64,000 nt of DNA, taken from contig SJOL01009969.1 of the NCBI GenBank assembly GCA_004794785.1, forward strand, positions 173,542-237,541, given 5' to 3'. This DNA is from Opisthorchis felineus (taxonomy: Eukaryota > Platyhelminthes > Trematoda > Opisthorchiida > Opisthorchiidae). Position numbers and translations under genes: made by a program. Shown here in pieces: positions 58,521-64,000 of the stretch. The notes beneath the pieces were generated by a model, which worked only from the letters and a program-made list of their open reading frames with translations, had not been told where the DNA came from and searched no databases. The number at the start of each line of letters is the position of its first letter. Positions within the stretch are counted from its first letter, which is position 1.

Positions 58521-60014
58521 GCGCACGCACAATCCGGGATGGTCCATTTGGGCAGTGTAACAAGCAGTCGCCTGTAGGAAACCCAACGTCGTCTGAAAAA
58601 GCAGGTGCACCACTGAGACACTTGTACATGCGGGTATGTGAGATGCATACGTCGTATCATCGTGACTGAAGGAAATTCCTGGATGACTGCATTCTAAATG
58701 CTGTCCGTCAAATGATGACGTAGGAATTTTCCATCGTTTGAAAGCATTTGTGTGCAGGATACACGAGGTTGTACTACGACTGTGTTGGAACTGACGAGGT
58801 TAATGATATCTTTGGTGACTAACTTATAGCTCTTTGTGCAAAGAACAACCAAATTTGAGAATACTGACACCTGCGCTGGTAAATGCACATGCCCTTTCTA
58901 CCATGCGACGTTACCTCGTTGTACACGTTCGTTCTCCGCAGAGACCAGCCTATTCCAAGGAGTAAGAAATATTGCTTGTGGTGGATTTCCTGGGTTTCTC
59001 CCTTATCCACCAAAGGTGGTTGTTCGGTTACAACCTGGAGGTGAAAGGACTACCAGTTATTTTCCTAAGGGAAACTACTCACGGTCGCTGCGAACTCTTC
59101 GACAGCCCACGACCGGCTTCGCCCTTTTCATTACCCATTACATATATTACCAAAACACCAGCATCTCATTTTGTTGTCCTGCGTAAATAACTCAAACAGG
59201 TGTTGGATAAACTTCAGGCGCTGGAACCCATGAAATCCAGAAACGTAATAAAGCAGCGGATTGCTCGGGGGAAAGAGTGGAACAGGAATACAAACTAGTT
59301 AATATTTGATAACATGCTTCCCAAAATCATTTAATGCGTTTTTATTGTTCACAGTGCAACACAAGGTTCAGGAGCCGTTTTCCTATTTTGATATTTTCTT
59401 TCAGAATACACATACCACTTTGCTAGATGTGTTTTGGTGCTTCTTCCTGTACTTGGCCAACTAACCCTGAAAATACTACTTTTCTCACTTTTCTATATTT
59501 ATGTGATTAAAAACGCAAGTTTCTTTGGTATCTTTGGAACTATATTGGCCCCTATTCATAGTTCGGACGGACCAGCAAATTACTAAAATACTCCGAATTT
59601 TGTCCTGCAGATTAGTATTCATTTGACCGAATCAGCATAAAAGCTGGCATCAGCTAATGTTTGTTCAAATAGCTGTAGGAGAAGCATAGGTAATATTCAA
59701 CAGCGTTTTCCCCCTGCCCTTGTAGGGATATATTCGAGGTTATGTTGACAGATCTAGTTCACGGCTTTGGGATGAACCGCTGGCTCATGGCTTCGGCCGT
59801 CGCTCGTAGCTGCTGGCTGTAGTTCTGGACTGAAAAGACAGTACTCTATTGGTGAGTCTGAGGGTCGTTTACGATAAAACCTGTGACCATGATCCCACAC
59901 ATTTGCTGGGGTGAAAGCGGAGTACACATACCCAGGGTGGCATGAAGCATAACTACTCAGTAAGTTAGTCAATATAGGCCACGTATACTTGAATCGGTTG
60001 TTAGGATGATTCTG
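58521..60014. other. Unassigned spacer sequence
   Basis: Plus frames at 58,836-59,186 (116 codons) and 58,972-59,190 (72 codons) overlap in two phases. Neither is recognised. No repeat match was found. Confidence 0.3.
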
Positions 60015-60072
60015 AATATATATATATATATATATATATAGATATATATATACATATATATATATATATAAA
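60015..60072. repeat. (AT)n microsatellite
   Basis: Nearly pure AT dinucleotide run with single G and C interruptions, about 150 bases inside the right arm's inner edge. Confidence 0.95.
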
Positions 60073-60225
60073 TAGGACAAGCCTGAGGAAAGGCGACAGT
60101 TTGTTCGGGCAATGAGTACTGTGTGGTAATTCCAGGTAAAATGGTCAACTTCAATTGCATTCTTGTGTTATTCTATAAATGCCTGTTTGATATATTGTCT
60201 AAAATAAAAGCAAACGAAATACTAC

Positions 60226-63200
60226 CTATTGGAAGTTGAAATTGAAGTTCAATGGGCCCGGCATTTGAAGAATTTAGCGACTAGGGCTGGTGGCTGTTTT
60301 GGCAACAACATTCTTCTTCAATAGTAAACACAAGTTGGGGGGAAATGTATCGTTGTATTTTACGGAAGGAAAGCATGCTGAGCAGAGTCATTTCTTTCCC
60401 ATACCATCGCAAACAACCGAGGCGATTCGATAGGTCTTGCTGTTAGCTGGGCAGCCACAGTATTATTAGGCCAAAACCATTGCATTGAAATTCTAACGAC
60501 CATTATAGGTGTGTGTTTCATTAGCAAGCCGCCAATCGGATAAATCTGAAAAGTAAATTCTATAAGGTACCTCGAGCCCAATAGTGACTTCAACTGCTAA
60601 GGGAAAAAAGATTATTTATCCTACAATCTAAAACAAGAACACGAATTTAGAGGTGCATGTGAAATTCACGGGTTCATGAGAGTATATGTGCCGGTGGGAG
60701 CTTGTCTAGTAATCCGCCCAATGAAGGGTTTTGACGGTGATACCGGACGCCAGTTTCACTGTGCAACAAACCAAGTAGTTGTGGGATTCCTTTGGTCTAC
60801 ACTGTTCGACAAGGGTACCAATTTCCCGCTAAACAATATGGCCAAACCACATTTCGTCAGTGTGTTTTTTGCGAAAACATGAAAATTTGTGTATTACGCC
60901 ATAACAGCACCCACGTAAATGATTAAGCGGCACCTGATTTGTAACTTCAAGAACTGCGAATAGTGATGACCACTTATGGGGAGGCATTTCCACACACATT
61001 GTTTATTGGCTTATTAAGTTCAAAGCAGCCTTCACCATATTTTTCGCTTCACCGTAGCTTGACGAATAAGCACTGGATTGTATTGCAAAATCTACCCTGG
61101 GTGGTAGCCAATCTCGCATTCTGGAGGATTCACAGCGCTTTTTTTGGGAATATTGCTTTCTTATCTGGAAAAAATAGGACGCAGCGTGGATCACGACAAC
61201 AGCTGATCTGCGCTTATCGATACACTGTTCTGAGAAGTTCTTCATTATGCACCTAATGTAGGCCGCTGAGAGGATTGAGTCCGTTTCACTCAGCCAGTGT
61301 AGACACACACAGAGAGGATGAACGCAAACCCAGAGCCTGGTCTCAGAAAACACGAATGGACCCTAGAAGTTAGCAGCTGCTCTTCGCATTGCGTTCAAAC
61401 CACGGGAGATTATTACGCCAAATGTAGTTGATTGAGCCGGCCTTATTCACTCACATTTAATCCAAAACGTACAAGTAGTGGGTTGTTCTCATGGTGTACC
61501 TTCAACGCTTGGTCATTTGCATCAAGCCATATTGCTAAATGTTTTACCAGGAGCATAATATATTTACGTAGCCTACATAGGAGAGACTAAGTCCAAAGTA
61601 TATTCCGAATACCTCTTGTGGGGTATTTGTTGTCGAACTATTTGATACGGGCCATCAATCTGAAGACTGCTGCTGACTATGCATCATGTTCCGGTGTCCT
61701 GATGCGTCAAGAAACGTTAGGCTTAGTTATGTTATGCTCCAGCTTGGTGTAGGTTTTCAACGCTTAATGCTTCAACCAATCAACCGAAAACGCTGTCAAG
61801 CGGTCGAAGAGGAAAAACTTTACTCAATTACAAGCGGACGTCTATTTTGTTTCAAGTGCTTATGAATAACGAATAGCCATCGATAAATGGACTTGTTAAT
61901 ACACTAAGGTCTATAAATATTACTGCAGAGTATGGAACATTTTTAATGACAAATATCCTATGACAGACGACCAAAACCCTATATTTATATGTATACTTTA
62001 CAAGAATATTCGATTTAATACTCATCATAGCTCTGGGTAAGCAAATATGAATTTCTGGTTGCAGAAATTACAAACTGTTCAACAATCATCTTCAAATCGA
62101 AACCGTGTCCATTGCATCCCGAAGGCGTAAGGCATTTTACTTCTTTCCGGAATAAGTTGTGGTGTTCATCTCACGGATGTTCAGGGAGACTTGAACACGC
62201 CAACTGCCGTCACAGAGGACTATGTTGATCAGCAGTATAAGTGACGTGCAGTTAGACTCAACATTGTATCCTGTCTGAATGTTATCAGCCGCTGGATGCA
62301 GTATTGGTGAATCTCCAGGTACTAACCGGTCGGGTGGGGTTTGAGTTGCTCCGTGAGACATGGATTTGGTACTGCTGATAATCTGAACATGAGTGAAAAA
62401 AGTAGTCCTCGGTTTTTGAAGATGAAGCGACCTTGCCCGCAGAACGTGAATTACCAAAAAAAGGAAAATTTCTTACCAGACTCTCAGAATTTAAATTAAC
62501 GTTGTAATTCAAGGGGTGTAGCGCTGAAGCACTTTCAGGTTCGTTGTGTTGTTTGGGTTAGGTTGTTTGGGGTCTGATAGTTCATTGCTATCATGACGAC
62601 TGTGGTGAATGTTGCCCGTAATGCCTCCAGGAGTTGGTAAGAAAATTAGAACAACAACAAACGCTACTTTTCCGCGCAACTCCCACACTGTTTTTGCCGG
62701 AGGTCGTAGAGATCACGAGGAGTTTTCAACCACGTAGCTGACTCTGATTTCTCTAACGTATTTTGGAAGCATGCTATCGTAATTTGAAAATATTCTAAAA
62801 CGCCGCTGAGCACGTTTTCATTACGCACTGTACAGAACATCGGCTGCAGTATGCCCCTCATGTTTTCAAAGTGAAAAATATAACGCCTGATCAATCACTA
62901 AGATTAACATAGACTCAACGGTTGAAGGTTAATACGAATAAGCCTCTTGAATATTGTTAGCTTTCAGACCTACACCACCCAGTTGATGAACCTCAGTTGT
63001 CCTTTGATGGAACTGACATAGATTCCTCAATCTGAATCAACCGCAGCCGCATACATTTTTGCGTGAACCCGTTCAAGTATTTGTTTAGGAAGGTAATGCT
63101 CGTTTTACACGGGTAAATTTTGCAACAACCGAAAGTGGAGTGACAGTTGTTAGATTAGCCAAACCGTTGAAATTCCTTCAAATGAGAATTTCTCTTGCCT

Positions 63201-64000
63201 TAGAGACGACGTATCTGAACAGATGGTATATTTTGTTGCGCATGCGACAATGTTTCGAGATAATGTTGCTTGCAAATGGATGTGGAAGCGAGACTTGTTT
63301 TATAAGACATTATTGATCCAATCCGATTGTGTGTTGGATTTTCTGTGAATTCCAGTAGAGTTTGCCAGTTAGCAACCGAGAGTCACTCGCTAGCCTCCCA
63401 AAACAGCACAAAATCCTCTCCAGGTTGCATGCTATCTCTGGTATGATTTACCAATGCAAAATTAGGAGTTTAAAATTAGGCTGCCCAACCAAAACTCTAA
63501 AACCTAACAGACAACAGAACTCATTTGGTAACACTAAATATGACCCACCCATGTTTACCCGAGTATCTAGGGTCAGGTTCTGTTTCCAATACCTGCCGCA
63601 AAGCTCCCCGTGCATGAACTGAAGCCCTAGTTTAGAAAAGGATGGTGAATACATATTTTAGGATAAAATTATTAGAATCCGTGATCAAAATATTCGTTTA
63701 ATTTGTCAAATGAATTTGCTGCACTATAGAAACCGGCAATGAGTGGCCATTAATGTCGCAGGTTGAAACAATTTTCTTGGGCTTGAAAAAAATTTGCACG
63801 GTGCATGTACGGTTTCTGGCTGTTGTGAGCCTTCGAAGCTGCCAGATATGTAGCAAAACATGCGGTAGTTTTCTAAACCGTCCAACATGTCAGCCCAAGT
63901 CAGGTATAGGTTCGACAACATCTCAAACTGATTTGGTTGAGCTATAAGTTATTCCATCCGAAAAGGAACAACTCAATGGGTGACAGCTGTATGATTGTGT
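60226..64000 (-). repeat. Large inverted repeat, right arm, cut by the window end
   Basis: Reverse complement of the left arm (47,356-51,134). Its last base, 64,000, still pairs with 47,356, so the arm may continue beyond the window. Matching short frames include 60,360-60,593, 60,676-60,882, 61,003-61,353, 62,137-62,457 and 63,362-63,622. Their replacements are scattered and mostly non-synonymous, as expected of non-coding sequence. Confidence 0.9.

Noticed and set aside
1..64000. tRNA, rRNA, CRISPR array or bacterial-type gene cluster
   Set aside because: No cloverleaf with matching A and B boxes, no rRNA-like conserved blocks, no regularly spaced repeats and no tightly packed long frames were seen on either strand.
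60226..64000. Inverted repeat as an assembly artefact
   Set aside because: The arms differ by scattered substitutions and small indels, which a duplicated contig would not show. Read-level confirmation was not possible here.

Overview
The window reads as a repeat-rich stretch of a metazoan nuclear genome. There are no bacterial-style operons or ribosome-binding sites. Long gene-poor sequence is broken by decayed non-LTR retrotransposons (LINEs), a BEL/Pao LTR-element remnant, simple-sequence arrays and local duplications. The LINE families and the recurrent repeat with an AATAAA plus (ATT)n end resemble those of parasitic flatworms, most likely a diphyllobothriid-type tapeworm. That placement is inference from family resemblance and was not tested by a search. 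No intact host gene could be established.

Layout. 0-1.3 kb: a small BEL/Pao-type remnant with a gag-like reading frame between two pieces of one LTR-like repeat. 1.3-6.2 kb: a very large degenerate GAT/GAC triplet array, split by two other repeats. 6.2-12.7 kb: mostly unassigned, with one LINE fragment (family C, minus strand). 12.7-13.8 kb: the best copy of an unclassified interspersed repeat (R1), which recurs at 2.4-2.95 kb and 23.6-24.4 kb. 14.6-22.7 kb: a nested stack in which a LINE of family B is split near 17.03 kb and resumes near 21.18 kb, with an LTR-like piece and a nearly full-length family A LINE in between. 24.4-26.3 kb: a second family B relative on the minus strand. 27.2 kb: another solo LTR-like piece.

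27.4-47.3 kb is largely unassigned. It holds two diverged local duplications (X: 30.35-31.26 kb, matched at 54.7-55.4 kb; Y: 31.44-31.83 kb, matched at 34.04-34.41 kb), a probable Penelope-type GIY-YIG endonuclease fragment at 37.3 kb, and a few unproven short reading frames. 47.36-64.0 kb is dominated by a large inverted repeat. Its arms of about 3.8 kb are only a few per cent diverged and flank a 9.1 kb spacer carrying an RTE-type LINE fragment, the second X copy, a second family A LINE on the minus strand and an AT microsatellite. The right arm runs off the window end.

Nothing here forms a working multi-gene system. The retroelement reading frames are interrupted by stops and frameshifts, so these are fossils. 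The most informative structures are the inverted duplication, the gag-only LTR remnant, the nested LINEs, the 58-base unit shared by the two family A copies, and the giant GAT array.
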